In this document: in pieces, positions 1-9,633 of the stretch
How positions within the stretch are numbered: the first letter of the stretch is position 1
Layout: every line of letters begins with the position of its first letter
Assembly (NCBI RefSeq): GCF_030505395.1
Contig: NZ_CP130044.1
Coordinates: forward strand, 2,837,001 to 2,901,000
Length of the DNA: 64,000 nucleotides
Source: Asticcacaulis sp. ZE23SCel15
GTDB lineage: Bacteria; Pseudomonadota; Alphaproteobacteria; Caulobacterales; Caulobacteraceae
Direction: 5' to 3'
Translations under genes and position numbers: made by a program
Notes under the pieces: model-generated
Database searches by the model: none
What the model was told of the DNA's origin: nothing
The model's input: only the letters and a program-made list of their open reading frames with translations

Positions 1-204
1 GCCTTTTGACGGGCTGGCTTTTTTGATCTCAGCAATGAGGCTTAAACTACCGGGCCGTTTATCGACCATTAAGGCGGTCGCAAACCCACGAGGCGCGCCT
101 ACGTCTTGAATCCGGGTTTCGATGTCATCTAAAGACATATCCCGGCGGCGGCGTGCCACCTCATCGCGTTTATAGTCAGCAATTTTGGCAAGAATATCAG
201 TCAT
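1..204 (-). CDS. trpC: Indole-3-glycerol phosphate synthase, N-terminal part (cut by window edge)
   Basis: Reading the minus strand from the ATG at 202-204 gives 68 codons that stay open to the window edge. The product starts [20 protein letters not shown] and reaches the segment [11 protein letters not shown], the substrate-phosphate/catalytic-lysine motif of indole-3-glycerol phosphate synthase. This enzyme closes the indole ring in tryptophan synthesis. The start lies 1 nt after the trpD stop, so trpG, trpD and trpC form one tightly packed transcription unit with probable translational coupling. The barrel core and C-terminus lie outside the window. Confidence 0.93.
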   Translation of the reverse strand, partial: MTDILAKIADYKRDEVARRRRDMSLDDIETRIQDVGAPRGFATALMVDKRPGSLSLIAEIKKASPSKG

Positions 205-205
205 A

Positions 206-1225
206 TTAAGCTTGATTATTCGTAATTTGAATTAACCGCTGCAAAGCGGTTTTGGCCTTACCGGAATTGAGAACTGACGCGGCAAGATCGACCCCATCCC
301 TTAAGGTTTCAACCTTGTCGGCGACCAGAAACGCGGCTGCGGCATTGAGGCACACTATATCGCGATAAGGGCCTTTAGCTCCGTTTAAAAGATCAGACAG
401 GGCCGCCGCATTTACGTCGGGTGTGCCGCCTGTGATATCCGCCAAAGAAGCGCGCGGTAGGCCAACAGCTTCCGGTGTGATGGTGAACAGCCTCACCTGA
501 CCGTCGCGCCATTCAGCAACCTCGGTCTCGCCGGTTGTAGTCAGTTCATCAAGGCCCGCTCCATGTACAGACCAGGCTCTTTCGGCCCCCAGCATGCCCA
601 GCGCTTTGGCAATGGGCTCAACGAATTGAGGTGCGGGAACGCCGACTACCTGACGTTTGGCACCTGCCGGATTGGTTAAGGGGCCCAACAAATTGAAAAT
701 GGTGCGAAAGCCAAGTTGTTGCCTTATCGGGGCAACATGTTTCATGGCACCGTGGTGGGCAGGGGCAAACAGGAAACATATTCCGGCTTCGTCGAGGGCC
801 TGCTTTTGCTGCTCGATCGATGCATCAATATTGACACCTAGTGCTGCCAATACGTCTGCGGTGCCGGATTTAGACGTGACGGCGCGGTTGCCGTGCTTAG
901 CTACTTTTAGGCCGCCGCCGGCTGCGACAAAGCCGACAGCGGTAGATATGTTGAGCGTATGTAGGCCGTCGCCACCCGTGCCGCAAACATCGATGACATC
1001 ATAATTGTGCTCTAACCGTTTAGCCGCCGCGCGCATAGCGCGGGCACAGGCCGCGATTTCACCGACAGTCTCGCCGCGCAAGCGTATCGCCGTAACGGCC
1101 GCGGCGATTTGGGCCGGAGTCGGTTCTCCGCGCAGGCACGCTGAAAAGAAGGTCTCGGCATCGGCTTCTGATAAGGTCGCGCCATCTGCCAGTTTTGACA
1201 ATAAAGGCTTAAAACTGTCAGACAT
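206..1225 (-). CDS. trpD: Anthranilate phosphoribosyltransferase
   Basis: The 339-residue length is normal for TrpD, which transfers phosphoribose from PRPP to anthranilate in the second committed step of tryptophan synthesis. The PRPP/anthranilate site is visible as DVCGTGGDG (about residues 80-88), followed by [17 protein letters not shown] (about 109-125). The later run [17 protein letters not shown] is also typical of the family. The start codon overlaps the last 8 nt of trpG, and the stop is 1 nt before trpC. This indicates a trpG-trpD-trpC operon read leftwards. No truncation or odd residue was seen. Confidence 0.97.
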   Translation of the reverse strand: MSDSFKPLLSKLADGATLSEADAETFFSACLRGEPTPAQIAAAVTAIRLRGETVGEIAACARAMRAAAKRLEHNYDVIDVCGTGGDGLHTLNISTAVGFVAAGGGLKVAKHGNRAVTSKSGTADVLAALGVNIDASIEQQKQALDEAGICFLFAPAHHGAMKHVAPIRQQLGFRTIFNLLGPLTNPAGAKRQVVGVPAPQFVEPIAKALGMLGAERAWSVHGAGLDELTTTGETEVAEWRDGQVRLFTITPEAVGLPRASLADITGGTPDVNAAALSDLLNGAKGPYRDIVCLNAAAAFLVADKVETLRDGVDLAASVLNSGKAKTALQRLIQITNNQA

Positions 1226-1811
1226 AGAGATTGCTGCTGGGGATGCCTGCCATATCGAGGAAGTTGGCCAAAATCTGATGGCCGCCTTCGGTGGCTATGG
1301 ATTCCGGGTGAAACTGAACGCCGTGGATAGGGCGCGTTTTATGTTGAACGCCCATGATTTCTCCGTCTTCGGTCCAGGCGGTCACTTCCAGTTCCGTGGG
1401 TAATGTCTCACGCTTGACCGCGAGAGAGTGATAACGTGTTGCCGTAAAAGGATTTGGCAGGTCTTTGAAAAGACCTATATTTTTGTGATGTATTTGACTT
1501 GTCTTGCCATGCATCAGAGCTTTGGCGCGAATGACATCTCCGCCGAATGCTTGGCCGATCGCCTGATGGCCGAGACATACGCCTAGTATAGGAAGGTCTT
1601 CAGGGGCGGCGCGAAGAAGCGGCAAGCATATACCGGCTTGATCTGGTGCGCAGGGGCCGGGGGACAGCAATATCGCCTTTGGGCCCATGGCCAGAGCGTC
1701 CTGAACACTCAAGGCATCATTTCGGAATACCTTGGTTTCGGCGCCGAGTTCAGCCAGGTAGTGAACAAGGTTGTAGGTAAAGCTGTCGTAATTATCGATA
1801 ACCAGGATCAT
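1218..1811 (-). CDS. trpG: Anthranilate synthase component II (glutamine amidotransferase)
   Basis: A 197-residue class I glutamine amidotransferase that delivers ammonia to TrpE for anthranilate formation. The nucleophile is Cys79 in GVCLGHQ, with the His168/Glu170 pair in VQFHPES. The N-terminus [15 protein letters not shown] is the classic TrpG/PabA signature. It heads the trpG-trpD-trpC unit and overlaps trpD by 8 nt. The partner trpE lies further right on the same strand but is separated by an opposite-strand gene, so TrpG probably has its own promoter in the 1812-1938 gap. A role shared with folate synthesis (PabA) cannot be excluded from sequence alone. Confidence 0.96.
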   Translation of the reverse strand: MILVIDNYDSFTYNLVHYLAELGAETKVFRNDALSVQDALAMGPKAILLSPGPCAPDQAGICLPLLRAAPEDLPILGVCLGHQAIGQAFGGDVIRAKALMHGKTSQIHHKNIGLFKDLPNPFTATRYHSLAVKRETLPTELEVTAWTEDGEIMGVQHKTRPIHGVQFHPESIATEGGHQILANFLDMAGIPSSNLYV

Positions 1812-1938
1812 TCAGAAGGCTCCGGGCAAACTGTCGTCATCTACATAGGGCTTAAGGTCGATTGCGCCAAGTGATAACCGATACAGTTCAATCATTTCAT
1901 GGTTAAATATCAGGAATTATTTCTGATTCGGATACATC

Positions 1939-2316
1939 ATGCCTGACAATATGACCCTGACGGATGATGTGGTGGACGCCAGACTGAAGCGGGCACGTAA
2001 ACTCTTGTCCCCACAGCTCCAAAAGCCAGCTTCCTTAAAATCAACGTTACTGTCTTCAATCGCTTTTGCTGCGACGGCACTTATGCTGGCGGCCGCTATT
2101 ATCATGGGGCCGGGGTGGGAGCGTACGCGCAGTTCGGTGTCGTATGAGGCTCCGCCGACCGAAGATGATCAAGCGAATCTAACTCCCAAAGCCATGGTGG
2201 TTCAGGTACCCGCAGGTGGCTTTGAACTATCAGCCAGTCCCTTACCCATTGAAGGTGTCAATGAGGCTGTGCCGTTGAGCGAAGACGAACTGGCGGCGGG
2301 CGAAAGTAAAAAATAA
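1939..2316 (+). CDS. Small single-pass membrane protein of unknown function
   Basis: A 125-residue product that I do not recognise. The first 37 residues are charged (DARLKRARKLL), followed by one hydrophobic segment (about 38-56) and an acidic, Pro/Ser-rich tail ending in ESKK. This pattern suggests a single-pass inner-membrane protein with a short cytoplasmic N-terminus and a periplasmic tail. It is transcribed divergently from trpG and converges on trpE with only 16 nt between the stops, so it splits what would otherwise be one trp cluster. The initiator ATG follows an AT-rich stretch without a strong Shine-Dalgarno. It is real by coding character, but its function is unknown. Confidence 0.7.
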   Translation: MPDNMTLTDDVVDARLKRARKLLSPQLQKPASLKSTLLSSIAFAATALMLAAAIIMGPGWERTRSSVSYEAPPTEDDQANLTPKAMVVQVPAGGFELSASPLPIEGVNEAVPLSEDELAAGESKK

Positions 2317-2332
2317 TTTTCAGGCTTAGCCT

Positions 2333-3823
2333 CTAAACATAATGCCAGGCTTCGGCGGCGGCACGAATTAGCGCTCCCGCCTTGTGAACCGTTTCATTAT
2401 ATTCGTTGATCGGCACACTATCGGCAACAACGCCTGCGCCAGCCTGTACATAGACTTTTTGGTCTTTGAACAAGGCCGTACGCAACACTATGCAGATATC
2501 GGTCGCGCCGGAACTTGAGATATAGCCCACACCCCCGGCATAGGCGACGCCGCGTTTAACGTCTTCCAGTTCGTCGATGATCTCCATGGCACGCACCTTT
2601 GGCGCACCGGACAGAGTACCCGCGGGCAGGGCGGCAAGCAGGGCATCAACCGGATCTATGTCATCCGGCGTATCGCCTTCGACGTTAGATACAATATGCA
2701 TGACATGGCTGTAGCGCTCGATGACAAATTTTTCGGTCACACGGACTGTGGCCGGTTTAGCCACCCGGCCGACATCATTCCGGCCCAAATCAAGCAACAT
2801 CAAATGCTCAGCGATCTCTTTAGGGTCGTTGAGAAGTTCTTGCTCTAAGGCATTGTCTTCCTGAACGGTTTTACCGCGCGGGCGTGTCCCGGCGATCGGA
2901 CGGATCGTCAGTTTGCCATCACGGATGCGCACCAGTATTTCCGGGCTTGACCCGGCCATCTGGAAGTTACCGAAATTGAGGTAAAACAGGTACGGCGAGG
3001 GGTTCTGTCGGCGCAGAGATCTATAAAAAGCGAACGGATCGACGTCAAACGTTGCTTCGAAACGATGGCTTGGGACGACCTGAAAAATATCACCGGCGGC
3101 GATGTATTCCTTAGATGCCTTAACCATTTCGCAGTATCGCTCAGGCGACGTCGGCGATGCTAAAGGGCGCTGTACACGGGCTTGCGGTTTGTCTCGGCTG
3201 GGCAGGGCTATGCGTAGGTCGGTTTCGACCTGATCGATGCGGGCTACAGCATCGGCATAGGCTTGCGACGAGTTTTTATCGCCCGGCCAGACCGGGCTGG
3301 CGATAAGGATTTCGTTGGAGACGTTGTCGAACACGCAGATGACCGACGGACGCACCATGACCGCATCCGGCAGACCTAACGGGTCAGGATTTGCTTTCCC
3401 TAGCGGCTCAGTCAAACGGATCAGGTCATAACCGAATACCCCAAATAGTCCTGACACCATGGGCGGCAGGTCAGCCGGAATATCCATGCGATTGGCCTTG
3501 ACCAGAGCGCGCAGAGACTCAAGGGTGGGCAAGGCTTCTGGCGTGTATTTATTTTTGACTATGGCATCGCCTACGGCCAACTCAGCCTTATCTCCAAAAC
3601 AGCGCCATACCAGGTCAGGCTTAAGCGTTATGATGGAATAGCGCCCTTTCAGGGTGCCGCCTTCAACGGACTCAAACAGAAACGCGAATTTGCTATCTTT
3701 GGCCAGTTTGAGATAAGCCGAAACAGGCGTCTCCAGATCGTCTACCAAACGGCGGCAAACGACATGGGGCTGCCCGGCGTCGTAATCTTCCCGAAAGGCG
3801 TCTTCTAAACTCAAAGCGCTCAT
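2333..3823 (-). CDS. trpE: Anthranilate synthase component I
   Basis: A 496-residue chorismate-utilising enzyme that makes anthranilate from chorismate with ammonia from TrpG. The C-terminal catalytic domain shows family motifs in order: GDIFQVVPSHRF, SPEILVRI, IRPIAGTRPRG, DLGRNDVGRV and LPAGTLSGAPKVRAMEIIDELE. The end reads GAGVVADSVPINEYNET. The LLDLGRNDVGRV segment and the N-terminal domain with LKLAKDSKFAFLFESVEGG fit TrpE better than PabB. The ATG lies 1 nt after the stop of the upstream PpiD-like gene, so the two are probably co-transcribed. No leader peptide or tryptophan-codon attenuator is possible in that 1-nt gap. Confidence 0.96.
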   Translation of the reverse strand: MSALSLEDAFREDYDAGQPHVVCRRLVDDLETPVSAYLKLAKDSKFAFLFESVEGGTLKGRYSIITLKPDLVWRCFGDKAELAVGDAIVKNKYTPEALPTLESLRALVKANRMDIPADLPPMVSGLFGVFGYDLIRLTEPLGKANPDPLGLPDAVMVRPSVICVFDNVSNEILIASPVWPGDKNSSQAYADAVARIDQVETDLRIALPSRDKPQARVQRPLASPTSPERYCEMVKASKEYIAAGDIFQVVPSHRFEATFDVDPFAFYRSLRRQNPSPYLFYLNFGNFQMAGSSPEILVRIRDGKLTIRPIAGTRPRGKTVQEDNALEQELLNDPKEIAEHLMLLDLGRNDVGRVAKPATVRVTEKFVIERYSHVMHIVSNVEGDTPDDIDPVDALLAALPAGTLSGAPKVRAMEIIDELEDVKRGVAYAGGVGYISSSGATDICIVLRTALFKDQKVYVQAGAGVVADSVPINEYNETVHKAGALIRAAAEAWHYV

Positions 3824-3824
3824 C

Positions 3825-5747
3825 TTACTTCTTTTCGGTTGACGCGGGCGTATCGGTCTTGGCGGGCGGGGTTACGCCCAAAGCCTTAATCGCTGTTTGC
3901 GGATAGGTCTTGGTTTTCAGCAGGGCGCGGGTCGATGAACGCGACATGTCTTCGACATCGCGGAAGGTTGCCTGTGTCAAACCGCGTTGCGCCAGAACCG
4001 AATTAACATTCGCCGAATTTGCTTCCGGGGCGGTTACGGTATCTACGCGTCCCAGGACATAGGCGAACTCGCTGGCCTGGGCGTTGAACGTATCGCCCTT
4101 TTTCGCCGAAAATACGCGGGCGGCGATTTGGGGGCCGACCTTTTGCTGTCCGGTCTGGCGATCAAGTCCTTTGAGAGTCTCAACCGGTGCCTTAACTGAA
4201 GCGGCTACAGCTTTGAAATCCTCGCCTTTACGCAGGCGTTCGCTCAACGTATCAGCCTTAATGCGGATAGCATCCATCATTTTCTGCTGCATATAGGCCT
4301 GAACCATTTGCGGCTTGACCTGATCCAGTGCGGGCACTTCAGACGGTACGACTTCATTTACGCGCACGGCAAAATATTCGCCGTTGCCGAGTTCCTGGAC
4401 TTCGGATTTACCACCTTTGGGCTGATCGAAGGCTACTTTGATGACCGGTGCGAACTGGGCATAGTTTTGACCATTTACGGCCTGACCTTCTGCGGTCATA
4501 GGCGGCAGGTTGACCATGCTCAGATTGAGCTTCTTAGCTGCCGCTTCGATGCTATCGCCTGCGCCGCGGGCCTTTTCAAAAGCTTCGACACGTTCATAGA
4601 CAATTTCGGTGGCCTTTTCCTGACGGTATTCTTCGGTCAATTGAGGCTTGACCGCATCAAAGCTTGGGACAGATCCCGCCGTGATGCTGACGACCTTGAC
4701 CACAGCATAGCCGAGATCGCCCTGAATGGGGGCGGACACGGCGCCGCTGGCAAGCGAGAAGGCGGCGTCAGCTATCTTTTTGTCAGGGATCGCGGTCTTG
4801 GGTTTATTATCATAGTTCACGACTTCGCCGCCTGCAGCTTTTGCGGCGGCCTCAGGAGATTGACCGGCTTTTAAGGCCGCTTCAGCCGCCGCGGCTGCCT
4901 TGGCATCTTTGGCGGAAATTTGCACGAGTGTACGGGTTTCAGCCTGCGATAGCGTATCGCGCTTAAATTCGTAGCGTTTTTTTAGCTCAGCTTCATCGAT
5001 CGTAATTGAGGCCATCAGATCTTTGGGCGCAAAAGTCACCAGCGAAAACTGACGGAACTCAGGACGACGCAGACGCTCCTTGTTTTCGTTATAAAACGCT
5101 GTCAATTGCGCATCATTGGGCTGGGCAGGCTGTTCGACATTGGAGGGTGATAAAATAAACAGGCTGACATCGCGGCTTTCCATTCCAAAAGATGCGGCGA
5201 GGGCCCCATAAACGCGCGGCAGCTTGAGGCCCGCAGCGGCGGCATTACCAAAGTGATTGGCGGCAATATCGTCGCGGATCAACTGCTCGAACTTAGTCTC
5301 GGTCAGGCCCTGCTGGCCCAGAAACTGGGTATACTTATCCTTATCAAACCGATTGGTGATCGAATTGAAAAACATTGGATATTTGCTGATCTGGTCAACG
5401 ACCATCTTGGCTGATGGTTTAATGCCCGCCTTTTCGAGGTAAGACGACAGCGATTCCATGCTGGCCATCTCTTCGAGAATACGCACATGGAGGCCTTCGT
5501 TCACCGCCTCTTCATTGGTGACGGCCTTGCCGGATTGTTCCTGAGCGCCTTTTTTGTAGTTATCAAAGGCCTTTGAGAAATCCTGTGCGCTGACTTCGCG
5601 CGACCCGGCCTTGATGACACTATTGCCGCTGGCGGCTGACAGGACATCCAACTGACTGCCTCCAACCACGACAAAGCTGAGCGCCAGAATGCCCATCAGG
5701 ATTTTAAATGTCCAGGTCTTGGTGAAAGCGCGAAACCCGTTGATCAT
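3825..5747 (-). CDS. PpiD/SurA-type periplasmic peptidyl-prolyl isomerase, membrane anchored
   Basis: An inner-membrane-anchored periplasmic folding factor of the PpiD type. One transmembrane helix near the N-terminus (KILMGILALSFVVVGG) is followed by a SurA-like N-terminal chaperone domain and a parvulin domain in the middle (about residues 255-370, with IPDKKIADAAFSLASGAVSAPIQGDLGYAVVKV). The reading frame is open further upstream to a GTG at 5789, but I start at the ATG at 5745-5747 because it places MINGFRAFTKTW just before the membrane helix, as in homologues. It is divergent from tpiA and runs directly into trpE with a 1-nt gap. A paralogous SurA function is less likely because of the anchor. 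Confidence 0.85.
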   Translation of the reverse strand: MINGFRAFTKTWTFKILMGILALSFVVVGGSQLDVLSAASGNSVIKAGSREVSAQDFSKAFDNYKKGAQEQSGKAVTNEEAVNEGLHVRILEEMASMESLSSYLEKAGIKPSAKMVVDQISKYPMFFNSITNRFDKDKYTQFLGQQGLTETKFEQLIRDDIAANHFGNAAAAGLKLPRVYGALAASFGMESRDVSLFILSPSNVEQPAQPNDAQLTAFYNENKERLRRPEFRQFSLVTFAPKDLMASITIDEAELKKRYEFKRDTLSQAETRTLVQISAKDAKAAAAAEAALKAGQSPEAAAKAAGGEVVNYDNKPKTAIPDKKIADAAFSLASGAVSAPIQGDLGYAVVKVVSITAGSVPSFDAVKPQLTEEYRQEKATEIVYERVEAFEKARGAGDSIEAAAKKLNLSMVNLPPMTAEGQAVNGQNYAQFAPVIKVAFDQPKGGKSEVQELGNGEYFAVRVNEVVPSEVPALDQVKPQMVQAYMQQKMMDAIRIKADTLSERLRKGEDFKAVAASVKAPVETLKGLDRQTGQQKVGPQIAARVFSAKKGDTFNAQASEFAYVLGRVDTVTAPEANSANVNSVLAQRGLTQATFRDVEDMSRSSTRALLKTKTYPQTAIKALGVTPPAKTDTPASTEKK

Positions 5748-5998
5748 GAAAGCCCAGACCTTAGTAAAATTGACGGCTTCCTTACGCACTCAGGCGCTTG
5801 GTATTTATCCGAAAGCCAGTTGGGCGTGATATAAAGGAGGAAGTGCGGCAGATTTAAGACAGTTTTTACCATACCGTCTCACGAATGCCCTTAATACAAG
5901 AGTGATACAGGGATTTGTAACAATAGGAATTTATTTGTTTTCCGGTTTTTAATCGTTTTTGGCTTTAATTGCTGCACCTGCTAATTTAAAGAATTTTT

Positions 5999-6742
5999 AT
6001 GACCTCACATACCCTGATCGCCGGCAACTGGAAGATGAACGGGCTTTTATCGTCATTAGACGAAGCTCGCGCCATTGCCGAGGGCAGCTCTGACAGCGTT
6101 GTCAAAATTGCTGTATTTCCTCCATTTACCTTATTACATGCTATGTCCGAGGCTCTTGGGCCCGATAGTCACATTTTACTTGGGGGGCAAGACTGCCACC
6201 ACGAAGATAATGGGGCCTATACTGGTGATGTCTCTGCCGCTCAATTGCTTGATGCAGGCGCACGTATGGTGCTGCTGGGGCACTCGGAGCGTCGGCACGG
6301 GCATAAAGAAGCTTGTGAACTGGTAGCATTAAAAGCCCGCGCGGCAGTGAAGGCCGGTCTTGAACCGCTAATTTGTATTGGTGAGACCCTGGAGCAACGC
6401 AAAGAAGGGCTTACGCACGCGGTTTTGTCAAAGCAGTTACGTGACAGTCTGCCCGATGACCTGATCGGCAAGGCGTTCCATGTGTCTTATGAACCCGTCT
6501 GGGCCATTGGCACGGGGATGATTGCCACGGATGATCAGATTGTTGATGCTTTTGCCTTGATACGCCGGGTAATTTCTGAGCGTTTTGGCGAGGAATTCAA
6601 ACCCCACCTTCTGTACGGTGGATCGGTCAAGCCGGACAACGCCGCAGAGGTGCTGAGGCTTGAGGGTGTCGGCGGCGCTTTGGTTGGCGGCGCATCGCTT
6701 AAGGCCGCGGATTTCCTTAAGATAATCCACAGCGCGTCGTAA
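5999..6742 (+). CDS. tpiA: Triosephosphate isomerase
   Basis: The 247-residue TIM barrel interconverts dihydroxyacetone phosphate and glyceraldehyde 3-phosphate in glycolysis and gluconeogenesis. Catalytic residues are all present: Lys12 in GNWKMNG, His95 in LLGHSERR and Glu165 in YEPVWAIGTG, with the phosphate-gripping loop 6 intact and the C-terminal GGSVKPDNA and VGGASL segments. The ATG follows an A/T-rich leader with no obvious Shine-Dalgarno. The gene is divergent from the ppiD-like gene, and the 251 bp between them must hold both promoters. secG follows on the same strand. Confidence 0.97.
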   Translation: MTSHTLIAGNWKMNGLLSSLDEARAIAEGSSDSVVKIAVFPPFTLLHAMSEALGPDSHILLGGQDCHHEDNGAYTGDVSAAQLLDAGARMVLLGHSERRHGHKEACELVALKARAAVKAGLEPLICIGETLEQRKEGLTHAVLSKQLRDSLPDDLIGKAFHVSYEPVWAIGTGMIATDDQIVDAFALIRRVISERFGEEFKPHLLYGGSVKPDNAAEVLRLEGVGGALVGGASLKAADFLKIIHSAS

Positions 6743-6877
6743 GTTCACGAACTGAAGTCATAAAACTGTTGCCGGATCGGTTTCGGCTCTGGAAAAATCT
6801 GTGTGGCAGTGCTAATGGGGCGCAAAGATTGCGCGCTCACGCATGTGGCGGATTGCGCCCAAGGATTAAAACGGCTC

Positions 6878-7402
6878 ATGTTATTTGGTATTTTGCTCAC
6901 CGTTCAGATCATTATCTGTCTCGCGCTGGTTGGTCTGGTGCTGATTCAGCGTTCCGAAGGCGGCGCGTTGGGTATGGGGGGCAGCCCGTCGGGGTTCATG
7001 TCGGCGCGCGGTGCGGGCAACTTCCTGACGCGAGCGACTTCGATCCTGGCAATCCTGTTTTTTGCCAATTCGATTGGCTTAACCATTGTTGGCAACATGT
7101 CCCAGCGCGGATCATCGGTTGTGGATCAGGTTGGTGAAGGTAATATCAATCTTGATGCGGCCAATCTTCCTGCCGCAGCGCCTGCGGCACCTGCCGGTGC
7201 CACGGCATCGTCGGCGGCAGCGCCGTCTTTGACCGAATTGCCGCGTCCAAGTGCGCAGGTGATTACGCCGTCTGCGGCACAGCCAGCCTCTAAGCCCGTC
7301 GCATCGGCAACACCACCATCAACTCGATCGGCAACCCAATCTTCGGCGGCATCCAGTGCCGCTCAGGCGAACGACCCGATCGCAACGCAGCCGGTGCAAT
7401 AG
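6878..7402 (+). CDS. secG: Preprotein translocase subunit SecG
   Basis: The small SecYEG subunit that supports protein export across the inner membrane. The 174-residue product has the usual two hydrophobic helices (about 2-22 and 52-72) separated by the conserved GGALGMGGSPSGFMSARG loop. After residue about 80 it carries a long Ala/Pro/Ser/Thr-rich tail, a low-complexity extension common in alphaproteobacterial SecG. I start at the ATG at 6878 because it begins MLFGILLTVQ and has AAGGA 12 nt upstream. An in-frame GTG at 6803 would add 25 residues unlike SecG. pyrG lies downstream past a hairpin. Confidence 0.9.
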   Translation: MLFGILLTVQIIICLALVGLVLIQRSEGGALGMGGSPSGFMSARGAGNFLTRATSILAILFFANSIGLTIVGNMSQRGSSVVDQVGEGNINLDAANLPAAAPAAPAGATASSAAAPSLTELPRPSAQVITPSAAQPASKPVASATPPSTRSATQSSAASSAAQANDPIATQPVQ

Positions 7403-7440
7403 TTAAACACTAAGCACAGGTTGCTAATTTAAATATTTTA

Positions 7441-7475
7441 AGTGGCTCATTATTTATATTTTGAGCCGCTTTTTC
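7441..7475 (+). terminator. Intrinsic terminator after secG
   Basis: Inverted arms AGTGGCTCA (7441-7449) and TGAGCCGCT (7462-7470) pair with one G-T wobble and are followed by a T-rich run. It sits between the secG stop and the pyrG start, so it likely separates the tpiA-secG and pyrG transcripts. Confidence 0.75.
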
Positions 7476-7485
7476 TTTGTAGTGA

Positions 7486-9162
<1,677 letters not shown>

Positions 9163-9175
9163 TCAGGAGATAATT

Positions 9176-9559
9176 ATGCGCCAACTCGTATCATCAGGTT
9201 CACCTTTTGAAGGCGAAATCGGTTTTTCGCGTGCCGTACGTTCGGGAAACCGCATCGAAGTTTCCGGAACTGCTCCCATTCGTGATGGTAAAACGGCCGG
9301 GATTGGCGATGCGTATGAGCAAACCAAGGCCTGTTTAGAAATCATCGTAAAGGCGGTTGAGGCCGCCGGTGGCAAGCCGTCCGATATTATCCGTACCCGC
9401 ATTTTCCTGACCGACATGTCGGTTTGGAAGCAGGCGGCAAAGGCGCATGGCGAAATCTTTGGTGATATCCGTCCGGCCTCATCATTTATTGGCACTAACG
9501 CTCTGATTAATCCGGAGTGGCTGGTGGAGATTGAGGCTTCGGCTGAAATCGTCGATTAA
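9176..9559 (+). CDS. Rid (YjgF/YER057c) family protein, non-RidA subgroup
   Basis: A 127-residue chorismate-mutase-like fold protein of the Rid family, normally a trimer that hydrolyses reactive enamine/imine intermediates. Family landmarks are RVAVRSGNRIEVSGTAP-like strands, AYEQTKACLEIIVKAVEAAGG and IIRTRIFLTDM. However, the segment that carries the catalytic arginine in RidA (PARS) reads RPASSFIG here, so that Arg appears to be replaced by Ser. Subgroups lacking it are not expected to have classical imine deaminase activity. It has its own AGGAG at 9165-9169 and is co-transcribed with pyrG. The substrate is unknown. Confidence 0.85.
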   Translation: MRQLVSSGSPFEGEIGFSRAVRSGNRIEVSGTAPIRDGKTAGIGDAYEQTKACLEIIVKAVEAAGGKPSDIIRTRIFLTDMSVWKQAAKAHGEIFGDIRPASSFIGTNALINPEWLVEIEASAEIVD

Positions 9560-9578
9560 GCATTCACCAACTCGTAAT

Positions 9579-9615
9579 AAAAAAGGCGGGCTTCGGTTGA
9601 AGCCCGCCTTTTTGT
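9579..9615. terminator. Strong bidirectional terminator between the Rid gene and the autotransporter
   Basis: A near-perfect GC-rich hairpin with arms AAAGGCGGGCTTC and GAAGCCCGCCTTT, a 4-base loop, an A-run on the left and a T-run on the right. It can terminate both the pyrG/Rid transcript (plus) and the autotransporter transcript (minus), which converge here. Confidence 0.93.
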
Positions 9616-9633
9616 TTGTGTTGAGACTTAAGC

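Noticed and set aside
3821-3830. Tryptophan attenuator or leader peptide before trpE
   Set aside because: The upstream gene ends 1 nt before the trpE start, so there is no leader.
4308-4874. 188-residue open frame on the plus strand inside the ppiD-like gene
   Set aside because: It is antisense to a well-supported coding region, with an unusual Cys/Phe/Arg-rich composition, no Shine-Dalgarno and no domain pattern; it is a shadow frame.
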